A stretch of 64,000 nt of DNA, taken from JADJGC01 sp964617645. Its GTDB lineage: Bacteria; Zixibacteria; MSB-5A5; CAIYYT01. Position numbers and translations under genes: made by a program. How positions within the stretch are numbered: the first letter of the stretch is position 1; each line of letters opens with the position of its first letter. Below are positions 36,134-44,696 of this stretch, piece by piece. Location of the stretch: the NCBI GenBank assembly GCA_964617645.1, contig CAZTYE010000010.1, positions 1-64,000 of the forward strand. Reading direction: 5' to 3'. Under the pieces are notes generated by a model that did no database searches, was not told the origin of the DNA, and saw nothing but the letters and a program-made list of their open reading frames with translations.

Positions 36134-36162
36134 AGTATACTGCACATTTGTGCAGTCGTCAA
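36134..36162 (-). promoter_or_regulatory. sigma70 promoter with LexA-type palindrome in the spacer
   Basis: On the minus strand TTGACG (36162-36157) and TATACT (36139-36134) are 17 bp apart. The spacer contains CTGCACAAATGTGCAG (36155-36140), a perfect inverted repeat with 7-bp arms and a two-base centre. The core fits TGCNCN4GTGCA, the LexA-binding sequence known from Fibrobacter succinogenes. An operator between -35 and -10 would block RNA polymerase directly. Confidence 0.7.
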
Positions 36163-36623
36163 GTGATTTATTAGACTTTAGCAAGAAAACTTCGCCAACG
36201 GTGGCCGCAGGCAGCATCGAGGCTGACGACTAACCGTGATCTTATTGCATCATAACGCATTATGACGCTTATCTAAATCTAAACCTTACGAAAGGCGCTC
36301 GACATACTCACCCCGCATAATTCGTTCGATACTGCTCGCATGTGCCGTGACATTGTTCCATTCCTGTAATGGCATGTCATTCTGCGACTGTCATTCCTAT
36401 AGCGCAGGGGCATGCCGCGCCATGCCCGGAATTCCCGATTGTCGCTCGTGTACCCTGCGCCCCCGACACGCCGCCGGTGCGAACATTCCCCCCTCACCAA
36501 ATCGGCTCCTTCCGCACCAGCGGAGCAGGGGGTTGTCACCGCATATCATAGACTCTCCATTCCGTCATTCCGGCGAACGCCGGAATCCAGCCGATACCGT
36601 CATTCCCGCGGAAGCGGGAATCC
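36163..36623. repeat. gene-free stretch with dispersed repeat copies
   Basis: The first part is AT-richer, with the inverted repeat TCATAA/TTATGA near 36250. From about 36405 the common repeat blocks appear (GCGAACATTCCCCCCTCACC, CCAGCGGAGCAGGGGG), then two CGTCATTCC units with short palindromes. No gene. Confidence 0.55.
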
Positions 36624-36861
36624 AGTCCGTAGGTCGAAACCCCTAACGGCACACTCTCCATCTTTTCCATCCACTCCGCGGGGTTTCGACACTATTCTGT
36701 GTGACGGCCGGGCACCTCGGCCCCATTGCGCTGGGACTTCCGAGTCCGTAGGTCGAAACCCCTAACGGCACACTCCCCATCGTTTCCATCTACTCCGCGG
36801 GGTTTCGACACTATTCTGTGTGACGGCCGGGCACCTCGGCCCAATTGCGCTGGGTCTTCCG
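36624..36861. repeat. tandem duplication, two 119-bp units
   Basis: Units 36624-36742 and 36743-36861 are nearly identical with a handful of substitutions; the first bases of a third copy follow. Each unit contains GTCGAAACCCC and, about 50 bp later, GGGGTTTCGAC, an 11-bp inverted repeat that could form a hairpin. It lies upstream of the dockerin protein gene. Confidence 0.9.
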
Positions 36862-37029
36862 AGTCCCGCTGCCAAGCGGGACGAGGGCGACCCTGCGCCC
36901 CCGACATCGCGCCGCAGGCGCGAAATCCCCCTCTCACCAAATCGGCTATTTCCGCGCCAGCGGAACGAAGGGGCGTCCTCTTGTAGCTACCTCTGCATTC
37001 GCAACCCATTCTTGCCGATAATCTCACTT
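36862..37029. repeat. dispersed repeat copy before the dockerin gene
   Basis: Blocks GGGACGAGGGCGACCCTGCG, GCGCGAAATCCCCCTCTCAC and TTCCGCGCCAGCGGAACG match those at 35540-35660. The repeat ends about 50 bp before the gene start. Confidence 0.6.
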
Positions 37030-39225
37030 ATGGGACGCATCCCGTCTGTTCTCGCCGCGCTGGCGATTCTTGCCGCATCATTGCCGCTCTCTGCCGGCAT
37101 CGCCCCGAATCCCGGCTCGCGGCTCAGCCCCAATCGCGACTCCCTCACCGCGCACCGCGCACCGCGAAAGGAGCCGCTGCAACAACCGACACTGCTACCG
37201 TCATCGCGACTCAGCACGAACTTCAACTACACTTCATCCTGCACCGTCTATGTCGATGAACCGCAGTACGCCTTCTATGACTGGCTTGCCGGGGATGAAA
37301 TCTACTACGCCTATCAGGATCTGCGTTTCCCCAAAGTCGCCTGCGACACGACCTACCCCTTTGTCGTCACGCATATCGGCATGACGCTGGTGCTCAATGC
37401 TCCCGGCACTTTTAATGTCCAGGTATTTTTGGCGACCGTTGACCCGTTGTTCTCTTCGCCGGTTTGCCCGGTGCCGTACGAACTTATCTATATCACCGAC
37501 GAGTACCCGATCAACATCCCGGCCCCCGATGTGTACACCTTCATGATCGCCCTTGAGGAACCCGCGCCGGTGTATGAACCGTACTTCGCCTGCATCTACT
37601 TCGGCTCCGACATGACACCGTTCTACCCCGGCCTTGCGATCGACACCGCCGCCTATCTCTGTATCAACTACAACGAGTGGGGCGAAGGCCTGATCGACCT
37701 GGCGAATAACGACTACTATAGCTTTCCCGGCTCACTGCACCTCTTCTCAGTCGGCTACTCGCGCGCCGGTTTGCAGCCGATACCGCGATTCATCATGCCG
37801 CGCGATTCGGGAGTTACCTTCCCTGGAAAACCGATCTGGGCCGCTGAACGCAATGATAAACAACCGTACGCCAGCGCCAAGTTTGACTATTTCAAATCCG
37901 GGCAATGGTTTGAAATCGGCGGCGATTTCTCCGGCGCGGTTGCCAACCGTGATGGCGTCACCGCGGTAAGCGGCAACCCCGACGGTTGGTCCACCATCTG
38001 GAATCCGTTCGGCTTGCCCGAGGGCAACTATCTTGTTCGTGTATCCATCGCCGACTCCGACTCCACCTACGTTTCCGACACGGCGACCGTCTATCTCGAC
38101 CTCAAATCGCTTGAGCCGTCCTTCACCAGTCGTACCGATCTGATGTCCGCCTGCGGGGCCGAATCCGTTAAAGTAACGGTCGCCGACGAAAATCCGATCG
38201 CTGTCAATTTCGGTTTTCGTTACCTGACCAACACCGATGAACGCAATCTGCCGCTGCTCAATCGCACGAGCTTCGGCGATGCCAACGGCAACCCCAACGA
38301 CGGCAATCACAACTACAACGGCGAATTCGGCGAGTTCTATGTCGCTCCAACCTTGTTCACGTCATTCTTCAAATACTGGTTTGCCAAAGGCTATGTCGAC
38401 ATCATGGCCGAAGGCGCCACGTTTTTGAACGACACGCAAATGGCCGAAACGCTCGCGGTGCGCTTCAACACCCGCGCCAATCTCGGTACGCAGGACGACA
38501 ATCTTCTCGACGCCTTGAACAACCATCTCAAATCGCACGGCGACCGCATCGTCCCCGGCTTCATGCGTCGCCCGAACTGGAACTGGTTCAAGAACACATA
38601 TCTGGGACGGCAAGCCACTGTCGCCTTCGCTATTGATAGCCCATTTGGCAATTGGTTAGGCGTACAGAAAATCGACTATGCTAACGCCAAGAACGATAGT
38701 TTCCCGGTCACCTACTACGACCCCATCGGCGGAATTCTGCGCGAGTCATTCTTGATCGCGAAGGGCGACTCGCTCGTTCTCGGTTACCTGCCGAACAACA
38801 AGAAATACCGCGTCTCGCTCGGCGCGGCGCTCTATCCCAAACTTGAAGCGCTCACGTACACCCAGTTCTTCACCGACTTTGATGGTCTCAATGGATTTGC
38901 GGCGGTCCTTCCCCCACAGTATTTTCAGGAAGACTTGCTCTACTTGATTCGCGCCCGCGCCATCGACGCCAACAACGGCGTCGGCGACGGTTACTGGCTG
39001 ATGAAGTACGATTGCGTTAAACCGGTGAAGCGCGGCGATGCCGACTCCAACGGCGCGTTTTCGATTGCCGATGCCGTCTTTCTCGTGAATTACATCTTCG
39101 CCGGTGGTCCGGCCCCGAACCCCTATCTCAACGGCGACGCCGACTGCAACGGCGCTTTGTCGATCGCCGACGCTGTCTTCTTGATCAACTACATCTTCGC
39201 CGGCGGCGCCGCCCCTTGCCCGTAG
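37030..39225 (+). CDS. secreted multidomain protein with C-terminal dockerin pair
   Basis: This roughly 731-residue protein is started at ATG 37030, giving a signal peptide (LAALAILAASLPLSAG). Upstream in-frame sequence is repeat DNA. Residues 60-250 form a beta-rich domain with aromatic/acidic motifs. Residues 255-370 look Ig-like (GLPEGNYLVRVSIADSDSTY). The region 370-660 is unrecognised and rich in Asn/Asp (FGDANGNPNDGNHNYNGEF). Two dockerin-type repeats end it (SIADAVFLVNYIFAGG, SIADAVFLINYIFAGG). No catalytic motif is evident. It is the third dockerin protein of the window. Confidence 0.75.
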   Translation: MGRIPSVLAALAILAASLPLSAGIAPNPGSRLSPNRDSLTAHRAPRKEPLQQPTLLPSSRLSTNFNYTSSCTVYVDEPQYAFYDWLAGDEIYYAYQDLRFPKVACDTTYPFVVTHIGMTLVLNAPGTFNVQVFLATVDPLFSSPVCPVPYELIYITDEYPINIPAPDVYTFMIALEEPAPVYEPYFACIYFGSDMTPFYPGLAIDTAAYLCINYNEWGEGLIDLANNDYYSFPGSLHLFSVGYSRAGLQPIPRFIMPRDSGVTFPGKPIWAAERNDKQPYASAKFDYFKSGQWFEIGGDFSGAVANRDGVTAVSGNPDGWSTIWNPFGLPEGNYLVRVSIADSDSTYVSDTATVYLDLKSLEPSFTSRTDLMSACGAESVKVTVADENPIAVNFGFRYLTNTDERNLPLLNRTSFGDANGNPNDGNHNYNGEFGEFYVAPTLFTSFFKYWFAKGYVDIMAEGATFLNDTQMAETLAVRFNTRANLGTQDDNLLDALNNHLKSHGDRIVPGFMRRPNWNWFKNTYLGRQATVAFAIDSPFGNWLGVQKIDYANAKNDSFPVTYYDPIGGILRESFLIAKGDSLVLGYLPNNKKYRVSLGAALYPKLEALTYTQFFTDFDGLNGFAAVLPPQYFQEDLLYLIRARAIDANNGVGDGYWLMKYDCVKPVKRGDADSNGAFSIADAVFLVNYIFAGGPAPNPYLNGDADCNGALSIADAVFLINYIFAGGAAPCP

Positions 39226-39590
39226 CGATAAATCGAACTCATGCCCATTTCGAACCTCACCGACCGGCAAGTACCGCGCTGACGCCGTACCGCTGTCTGC
39301 CGGATCATCGTGGGCGCGGATTTATCCGCGCGATGCGCCACCGGCGCATAGGTTCCGTAGGTCAGGAGCCCTGTGCTCCTGACATCACGCACGGGTGCCC
39401 CACCGACCTGTCCGGCGCTTCGCGGGATTGCGGTGGGATTGGATTCATCGGTCAAAATCCGCTGCTCCTGACATCACGCCGCAGGCGCGAACATTCCCCT
39501 TAGCACAACGGGGGCGTCCCACGCCGTCGGCGTGGGACGGGGGGTTGTCGTCTCGCATCATGGACCCCCGATACCGTCATTTCCGCGAAA
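39226..39590. repeat. intergenic dispersed repeats
   Basis: Contains TCGTGGGCGCGGATTTATCC near 39308, GTAGGTCAGGAGCCCTGTGC with its inverted mate GCTCCTGAC near 39358-39384, a second CTCCTGACATCACGC block, and GCGAACATTCCCC with an inverted GTCCCACGCC/GGCGTGGGAC near 39509-39540. No gene. Confidence 0.65.
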
Positions 39591-39727
39591 GGGACTGTTG
39601 AAAAGCCGTATTCATGTCATTCTGAGCGCAGCGAAGAATCTGTTTGACCTTGTTCCACAATACTCACAGACCCTTCGCCTGCGCAGCGGCTCAGGGTAAC
39701 ACCCTATAGGGCGCTTTCAACAGTCCC
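39591..39727. mobile_element. MITE-like element with terminal inverted repeats (copy A)
   Basis: The 137-bp unit begins GGGACTGTTGAAAAGCC and ends GGCGCTTTCAACAGTCCC, giving inverted ends of at least 13 bp. The interior (TTCATGTCATTCTGAGCGCA, then GACCCTTCGC) is shared almost base for base with 51861-51992. No coding capacity. Confidence 0.75.
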
Positions 39728-39865
39728 ATCAACAGGGGGCGTCCCGCGCCTGCGGAACCGGGGGTTGTCGCTCTATTCTCCAACCCGCGAGCCGTGCCTT
39801 GTTCACACCCCCGTGTACCACGTTTGTAACTTGCCGATTTTCCGTCCCCAACCGATCTTCCCTTC
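39728..39865. repeat. repeat remnant upstream of pgsA
   Basis: GGGGGCGTCCCGCGCC and GGAACCGGGGGTTGTCG blocks abut the MITE-like element. No gene or clear promoter is visible. Confidence 0.5.
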
Positions 39866-40414
39866 ATGCGCATCAACTGGCGTGAACTCTCTCTGATCCC
39901 CAACCTGCTTTCGCTCTTCCGTCTGGTCTTCTCGCCGCTGCCGGTGATCATGATCGCGCACGGCCACGACATCGCCGCGCTTTTGCTCGTCGTGCTGGCG
40001 ATTATCACCGACGTCCTCGATGGCGTCCTCGCGCGTCGTCTGAATCAAATCAGCGAACTCGGCAAACTGCTCGATCCGCTCGCCGACAAAATCGGCATCG
40101 CGATTCTCGTGCTCGCACTCACCGTCTATCGCGAATTCCCGATTTGGGCCGCCGCTATCATCATCGGGCGTGACCTGTTGATCCTGCTCGGCGGACTGCT
40201 TTTCATGTCGAAACGCGCCGCGCCGCCGATGTCAAATCTCTTCGGAAAATTGACCGCGCTGGCCTGGACGCTCTTGGTGGTCAGCTACCTCACGCCACTG
40301 GTGCAACTCCAACAGATTCTTCTCTTCGCCGCCGCGATCATGGCGCCGATTTCGCTGGTGTGGTACATCTCTAGATCAGTGACATACTCGCGGTCGACGA
40401 AGCGGCCAACATGA
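39866..40414 (+). CDS. pgsA: CDP-alcohol phosphatidyltransferase (PgsA-like)
   Basis: This 182-residue membrane protein has about five hydrophobic segments. The CDP-alcohol phosphotransferase signature DG-x2-AR-x8-G-x3-D-x3-D is intact in DGVLARRLNQISELGKLLDP followed by LADK. The N-terminus (IPNLLSLFRLVFSPL) and length fit PgsA, which makes phosphatidylglycerol phosphate from CDP-diacylglycerol, the cdsA product. A related head-group transferase is possible. Confidence 0.88.
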   Translation: MRINWRELSLIPNLLSLFRLVFSPLPVIMIAHGHDIAALLLVVLAIITDVLDGVLARRLNQISELGKLLDPLADKIGIAILVLALTVYREFPIWAAAIIIGRDLLILLGGLLFMSKRAAPPMSNLFGKLTALAWTLLVVSYLTPLVQLQQILLFAAAIMAPISLVWYISRSVTYSRSTKRPT

Positions 40415-40562
40415 TGTTACACGACAAACTGAAATCGAGGAGCGATTCTTTGATGTCATGTCATTCCCGCGACTTAGCGCGGTATACAAACCAGAGTTCA
40501 CTCTGGCTTACTTATTGGTCTCAATCATTGGAGGTCGCTCGGAATGCGCGGTCAGCGACGGC

Positions 40563-41171
40563 TCACTTGTGCTTGCGATTCTTCTTTCGAGATTGGCGCT
40601 CCATTTTCCTGCGGTGCTTTCGCTTCAGAGCGCCTGCGTTGACATTGCCTTGAGAGCTCAAACCGCGAATAATCGGTGAGCCGCTCCATGGCGGTGAATT
40701 CAGGGGATGATGATGACTCGGGATTTCCAGACCGATTTGACCCGTTGCCCCGTCATAGACAAGCAGAGCATGCCCGAGAACATCCCTGCCGATGAGCATG
40801 TCAAAATCGAAACCGGAATTGTCAAACTCGGTGACCTGCCAGTCTTCGAGGTCAATGCCACTTCCGGTAAACGTGAAGTTTACGGTATATACATTGGCGA
40901 GATATTCTCCGCTGGCGCCGAATGCCTTGATTCTGTCTGTCGCTTTGAGCTGCAGAGCCTGAGCGACTCTCGCAGATACGCTTGTGTCGGATGCGCCAGT
41001 GTCAATTAGAGCGGTTATTTCAACGAGCGGCTGTTGATGACGGAGATTCGCGGCGACTTCTGGTAAACCCAGTGTTACCCTTATCAGCGGCCCACGCCGA
41101 TAGAGCTCGTCGAATGAGCGATTGTGACGATAGCGCTTTACAGCATCAGCTGATAGTCGAGCGGCCACCAA
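40563..41171 (-). CDS. retropepsin-like aspartic protease
   Basis: This roughly 202-residue soluble protein has one active-site motif, ALIDTGASDTSV (near residue 58), and downstream DMLIGRDVLGHALLVYDG, the hydrophobic-hydrophobic-Gly turn of the retropepsin fold. One DTG per chain implies a homodimer, as in retroviral and DDI-type proteases. The C-terminus is strongly basic (KRKHRRKMERQSRKKNRKHK). The start is TTG 41171 or GTG 41168. It overlaps the upstream small gene by 23-26 bases, so the two form a pair. Substrate unknown. Confidence 0.75.
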   Translation of the reverse strand: MVAARLSADAVKRYRHNRSFDELYRRGPLIRVTLGLPEVAANLRHQQPLVEITALIDTGASDTSVSARVAQALQLKATDRIKAFGASGEYLANVYTVNFTFTGSGIDLEDWQVTEFDNSGFDFDMLIGRDVLGHALLVYDGATGQIGLEIPSHHHPLNSPPWSGSPIIRGLSSQGNVNAGALKRKHRRKMERQSRKKNRKHK

Positions 41172-41418
41172 GCAGACCCAAAGTCAGGTTTACGGAGATT
41201 TCAGCCGTCTGAATCGATCTCTGATCAAGGATCCTGCGAACCAAGAATTCTTCAGATCCTGTGCAAAGTACACCCTGTCGATAGGCATCTTCATAGCTTG
41301 GATAGACGCCGATCAATTCGTCCTTCACGACAGCCCACTCGCCCTCGTGCTCTTTGAGCAAGCTTTCCAAGTGATTAGCAAACCACTCACTAGCAATATC
41401 AATGTAATCTCTGTTCAT
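41146..41418 (-). CDS. small DUF5678-like protein paired with the aspartic protease
   Basis: This 90-residue protein starts at ATG 41418 (AAGGAAG upstream). The core EGEWAVVKDELIGVYPSYED followed by GSEEFLVRRIL resembles DUF5678, short domains with the pattern GxWVAxxxGxVI. It overlaps the start of the protease gene. In other bacteria I recall similar small genes ahead of retropepsin-like genes, which suggests a partner, substrate or inhibitor role; none is established. Confidence 0.6.
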   Translation of the reverse strand: MNRDYIDIASEWFANHLESLLKEHEGEWAVVKDELIGVYPSYEDAYRQGVLCTGSEEFLVRRILDQRSIQTAEISVNLTLGLLGGRSTIS

Positions 41419-41762
41419 TGCGACTTCCTTGCGGCTAGGAGACACGTAATTTCAGTCCGAACTCCCTGCCCATGTATTATACGTGCGTTGGTCAATAGTG
41501 CAACTGCTTTCCACTGCTCATTTGCTCCCCTGCAATCTGTCGGCACATGGACCTGGCTCCTTAGGTGAATCGCCGGCACCCATCCCATCGCTGTGTTATG
41601 CAAAACAGCCGATTTCTTAAATTATTGCCTACAAACACGATAGACAAGGCATCGGTCGAGGAGCATTGAGTCCCGTGAAGGCGGAGAGTCCGCCGAAACC
41701 TTGACATAACTCGAACTTGATCGTGGGCGCGGGATACTTCGCGCCCACACAAGGAATCCCCA
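41419..41762. other. gene-free, lower-GC spacer with one hairpin
   Basis: No convincing gene. GTGGGCGCG (41723-41731) and CGCGCCCAC (41740-41748) form a 9-bp hairpin just past the end of the capsid operon; there is no T-run, so it may be a weak terminator or another copy of the TCGTGGGCGCGG repeat. Confidence 0.4.
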
Positions 41763-42827
41763 TCACCACCGCAACCAGAAACTCGCCGAATCGGGCGCCG
41801 CGATCTGCTTGCGTAGAATCGTTCCCGACGGATAGTGAAACGTGAAATCGTACTTGGTATTGTCCGGCTCAAGTCGGCCATTGGGAATCAAGTCAAGGTA
41901 CCAGTACCCGGCCGTGTCGCTCGTGGTCGAGACCGAGTACGGCGACACCACCACTCCGGCCAATTGCAACGGCGCTTTCGCAATCCGCGCTGTTACCACA
42001 ACATCTCCGATTCCCGAACCATCCAGCGCCTTGACATAGCCATACACGCGGCACAAAGCCGCTTGCGCCGGTTGTCCGGGATCGAAGCGCGACAGCCACA
42101 CAGTATCACGCAATCCGCTTGCTGTTACCGTAATCAACTGAGGAAGCATGACGGCGGAGTAACCGCTCAGATAGGAATAGACGCGATAACTGGCCTCATC
42201 GAGCGCAAAAACGACTCTGCCCAAACTGTTCGTCGTGCCGAAAGCCGCTGTCGCCGACTCGTCTGCATTCAGCGCTCGGACGAATGCGCCCGGCACGGCG
42301 GTATTCGAGCCGGCATCGAAGGCATACAACGTACAGGCATACGCGCCGCGTCCAGCGGCATTCGCGATCTGACCGATCAAACTCAGCGTGTCTTTGAGCG
42401 AATCGGAATCTGCCGCGAGCTTCGCGAAATAATCGCCGATATCATCATCGACTACGCGATAACCACCGCTCGCGGCGCCGCGCCAAGCGCCGCCGATCTT
42501 GGCGCGCACATAGACACGATAGGAACCGAGCGTACCGGAACCGTCGGCCGCTCGATAGCGAATCTCATACCAACCGGTGCGCGGTCGAAACAGATTCGCG
42601 GCGCTCTGCGTAATCGAGTCGACCAGCGCGTGCGCCGGGCCGTAGCGCAACGCCACGATGCTGTCGGCATTGGCGAGTGTCGGATACATCGTCGTATCAA
42701 ACGTGCAGAATGTGACAACCACCGAGTCACTGGCATCGTTGCCGGCGATCGGCGGCGAAATCGCAAGCTGCGCCGCCGCCGCAATCGTCATGGCCAAGAT
42801 CAAAATCGAAACCAATAAACGCTTCAT
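41763..42827 (-). CDS. exported protein at the end of the capsid operon
   Basis: This 354-residue protein has signal peptide KRLLVSILILAMTIAAAAQ. It contains Ig-like strand regions, a short helical stretch (YFAKLAADSDSLKDTLSLIG) and two carboxypeptidase-regulatory-like units: ALNADESATAAFGTTNSLGR, and the C-terminal CRVYGYVKALDGSGIGDVVV. No catalytic residues are evident. It overlaps the preceding exported protein gene by four bases (ATGA) and has a strong GGAGGG site. As the last gene of the head-protein operon it may be a fibre or surface component; a Sec signal is unusual for a virion protein. Confidence 0.7.
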   Translation of the reverse strand: MKRLLVSILILAMTIAAAAQLAISPPIAGNDASDSVVVTFCTFDTTMYPTLANADSIVALRYGPAHALVDSITQSAANLFRPRTGWYEIRYRAADGSGTLGSYRVYVRAKIGGAWRGAASGGYRVVDDDIGDYFAKLAADSDSLKDTLSLIGQIANAAGRGAYACTLYAFDAGSNTAVPGAFVRALNADESATAAFGTTNSLGRVVFALDEASYRVYSYLSGYSAVMLPQLITVTASGLRDTVWLSRFDPGQPAQAALCRVYGYVKALDGSGIGDVVVTARIAKAPLQLAGVVVSPYSVSTTSDTAGYWYLDLIPNGRLEPDNTKYDFTFHYPSGTILRKQIAAPDSASFWLRW

Positions 42828-44254
42828 TGAATCCCTCCTATCAGTCCGCCGGAAACTGCCGGAACGCGTCGCCGCGCCAGAATCCCTGCGGTTAGTCGAA
42901 TCGTGATTACCGGTCGCGACACCACCGCGCTTGCTTCCGAAGAGTGATAGAGCAACTCCGCGTCGTTGATGCCGCCAACCTGATTGTTGTATGTGTTATG
43001 CCAGACCCAGCCGTAATTGCTCGCCGTATCCGCCGTCAGGCGCGCGGCGAAGTACGGCGGCACGCTCCAGTGAAAATAATTTCCGGCGACGGCGTTGCCG
43101 CGATTCTGTCGGATCGAGTCAAGCACTGTGTCGACCACGTCGCTGTTCATACCGCGCGCGCCGCCGACAATCCAGCGAAACGTGTCGGCGCCGGCGATGT
43201 ATCGATGCACGAAAGTCACGTACGGCGTATTGGTCTGCCCGGTCGCGTTGCCCGCCCACCAAGGGAGCTTGATCAACCGAATCGCGTTGGTTGATTCCCA
43301 CAGCGAATCCTCGGCCCCGTTGGCGACGGCGAGCAGCCGCGTGCGAATCTTGAACGACTCGATGTTGCTCGTCCCGGTTGGGACCTTGCGGCGCAACGCA
43401 TCGTTCTTGATTTTCATGAACGCGACTTTGTAGTTGTAGTCGAAGCCGGTGTAAAGACTTCCCCACCCGCCATAGCTTTCCAGCGAGTCGCTTCCCGCCG
43501 AGTGCTCGGCCCAGGCGTCTTCGATTTCCTGATTACTCGAAAAACAGAAGTTTCGCGTCAGCCACGAGTTGAGCGTATCGCGCGCGGCCCACGCCACGAC
43601 GCGATTAAAGATCGTGTAGAACTGGCACGAGTCGCGCGCCGTCGAGGTGACCGAAAACAGCCCGAGGAAGGCGCGTCGCCCCTTGGCGACATTGCGCCCG
43701 TCGCCAGTGTTGATAATCGTCTGCCCCGAATCGGCGATGCACAAATGCACGAAGGCCGTGTCGGCCGCATTGTCCTTGTCGATGACCAGCGGCTGAATCT
43801 GATGCGAACTGTCGGGAAACACCAGTCCGTAGATTTGCACCGAAGTGTTCGTCCACAGGTAGAGCGAATCCTGCAGCACCCGCGTAATCCAGTGCTGGCG
43901 GTTGATCGCGCGCACCAAGCCGGAGGCTTCCGGCGTGCGGCCGTTCGTGCCGTTGGAGTTGACGCCGAGGTTGATCTCGTCCCAGGTGTCGCCCAGCAGC
44001 GACACGAAGGCGACCCGGGAGTTGGCGACAGTATCGGCATTGGCCGAAGGCGCCGGCGCGGCGGTCTCGATACCGCACCAGATCACGACATCGAACGCCG
44101 TGTCGAAGTACGCGGAATTGCGAATCGCCACCGTGTCGGGCGTGATCCAGCGCACGTTGTAGCCTAAGTCGACGCTGAGCGCGTTATACAGCAGCGTATC
44201 GTGCCCTTTGATGGCGACATCTTCGACCACCAATGCCGCGCGTTTATTGGCCAA
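42824..44254 (-). CDS. exported protein of the capsid operon, start codon unresolved
   Basis: At least 476 residues from TTG 44254, but the frame stays open upstream and encodes a good signal peptide (SGILIVIVALIALAQALA) ahead of that codon. The only Shine-Dalgarno (GGAGGAGGA, 44338-44330) is followed in frame by ATT, ACG and ATC (44329-44321), not ATG/GTG/TTG. The mature N-terminus (AALVVEDVAIKGHD, then FDVVIWCG) resembles a ThuA/GATase-like alpha-beta unit. The rest is unrecognised, with many Trp, Tyr and Asp residues. It overlaps its neighbours on both sides, so it is translated within the operon. Confidence 0.65.
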   Translation of the reverse strand: MANKRAALVVEDVAIKGHDTLLYNALSVDLGYNVRWITPDTVAIRNSAYFDTAFDVVIWCGIETAAPAPSANADTVANSRVAFVSLLGDTWDEINLGVNSNGTNGRTPEASGLVRAINRQHWITRVLQDSLYLWTNTSVQIYGLVFPDSSHQIQPLVIDKDNAADTAFVHLCIADSGQTIINTGDGRNVAKGRRAFLGLFSVTSTARDSCQFYTIFNRVVAWAARDTLNSWLTRNFCFSSNQEIEDAWAEHSAGSDSLESYGGWGSLYTGFDYNYKVAFMKIKNDALRRKVPTGTSNIESFKIRTRLLAVANGAEDSLWESTNAIRLIKLPWWAGNATGQTNTPYVTFVHRYIAGADTFRWIVGGARGMNSDVVDTVLDSIRQNRGNAVAGNYFHWSVPPYFAARLTADTASNYGWVWHNTYNNQVGGINDAELLYHSSEASAVVSRPVITIRLTAGILARRRVPAVSGGLIGGIQ

Positions 44255-44289
44255 CGCCTGCGCCAGCGCGATCAGCGCGACGATGACAA

Positions 44290-44544
44290 TCAGGATTCCG
44301 CTTCGGATGAATCGGAGACGGATCGTAATTCCTCCTCCCGCAGTTGATTGATCAGTTCCCAGATTTTGTCCTTCTGGTTTTCTGACAGTTTGAGTTTCAG
44401 CTTAAGCTCGAGCGCCTTGAGCAAATCTCCCACCTTGGGATTGATTTCCTTTTCGCGCAGTTCGGAGATGATCTTCTCTTGAATTTCCTCGAGCACTTCG
44501 AGGTCGGTTTGGCGACGAGTCGGCTGATCAGAGTTCATCATCAT
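44290..44544 (-). CDS. small helical protein of the capsid operon
   Basis: This 84-residue protein is almost wholly charged helix (LEVLEEIQEKIISELREKE, KALELKLKLKLSENQKD, IWELINQLREEEL), probably forming coiled coils. It starts at ATG ATG ATG overlapping the zinc-ribbon gene by 17 bases and runs into the exported protein gene. Size and helix content would suit a small terminase or scaffolding helper, but nothing specific is recognised. Confidence 0.6.
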   Translation of the reverse strand: MMMNSDQPTRRQTDLEVLEEIQEKIISELREKEINPKVGDLLKALELKLKLKLSENQKDKIWELINQLREEELRSVSDSSEAES

Positions 44545-44692
44545 CCGCCTGTAGTTCGGCCTGCAGCAGAATCTCCGGCCGCGGTTTGCAGCGGCGTTCG
44601 CACGACGGGCAGAGGCTGTAGAAACGCTCCGGCGTCGGCAAGAACACCATGCCGCAATGCGGGCAGAGGACAGCGTGAATCGATTCGTTCAT
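44528..44692 (-). CDS. small zinc-ribbon protein of the capsid operon
   Basis: A 54-residue ORF from ATG 44692. It begins MNESIHAVLCPHCGMVF, followed by LCPSCERRC and an acidic tail QADDDEL. The C-P-x-C pairs (CPHC, CPSC) form one zinc ribbon. It sits five bases after the preceding stop and overlaps the next start (ATGATGATGAACTCTGA), so it is translationally coupled. Zinc-ribbon proteins of this size occur as small phage head or regulator proteins; the role here is unknown. Confidence 0.7.
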   Translation of the reverse strand: MNESIHAVLCPHCGMVFLPTPERFYSLCPSCERRCKPRPEILLQAELQADDDEL

Positions 44693-44696
44693 CGGA

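Noticed and set aside
36624..36866. CRISPR array
   Set aside because: Only two units of 119 bp in direct tandem without unique spacers; no cas genes in the window.
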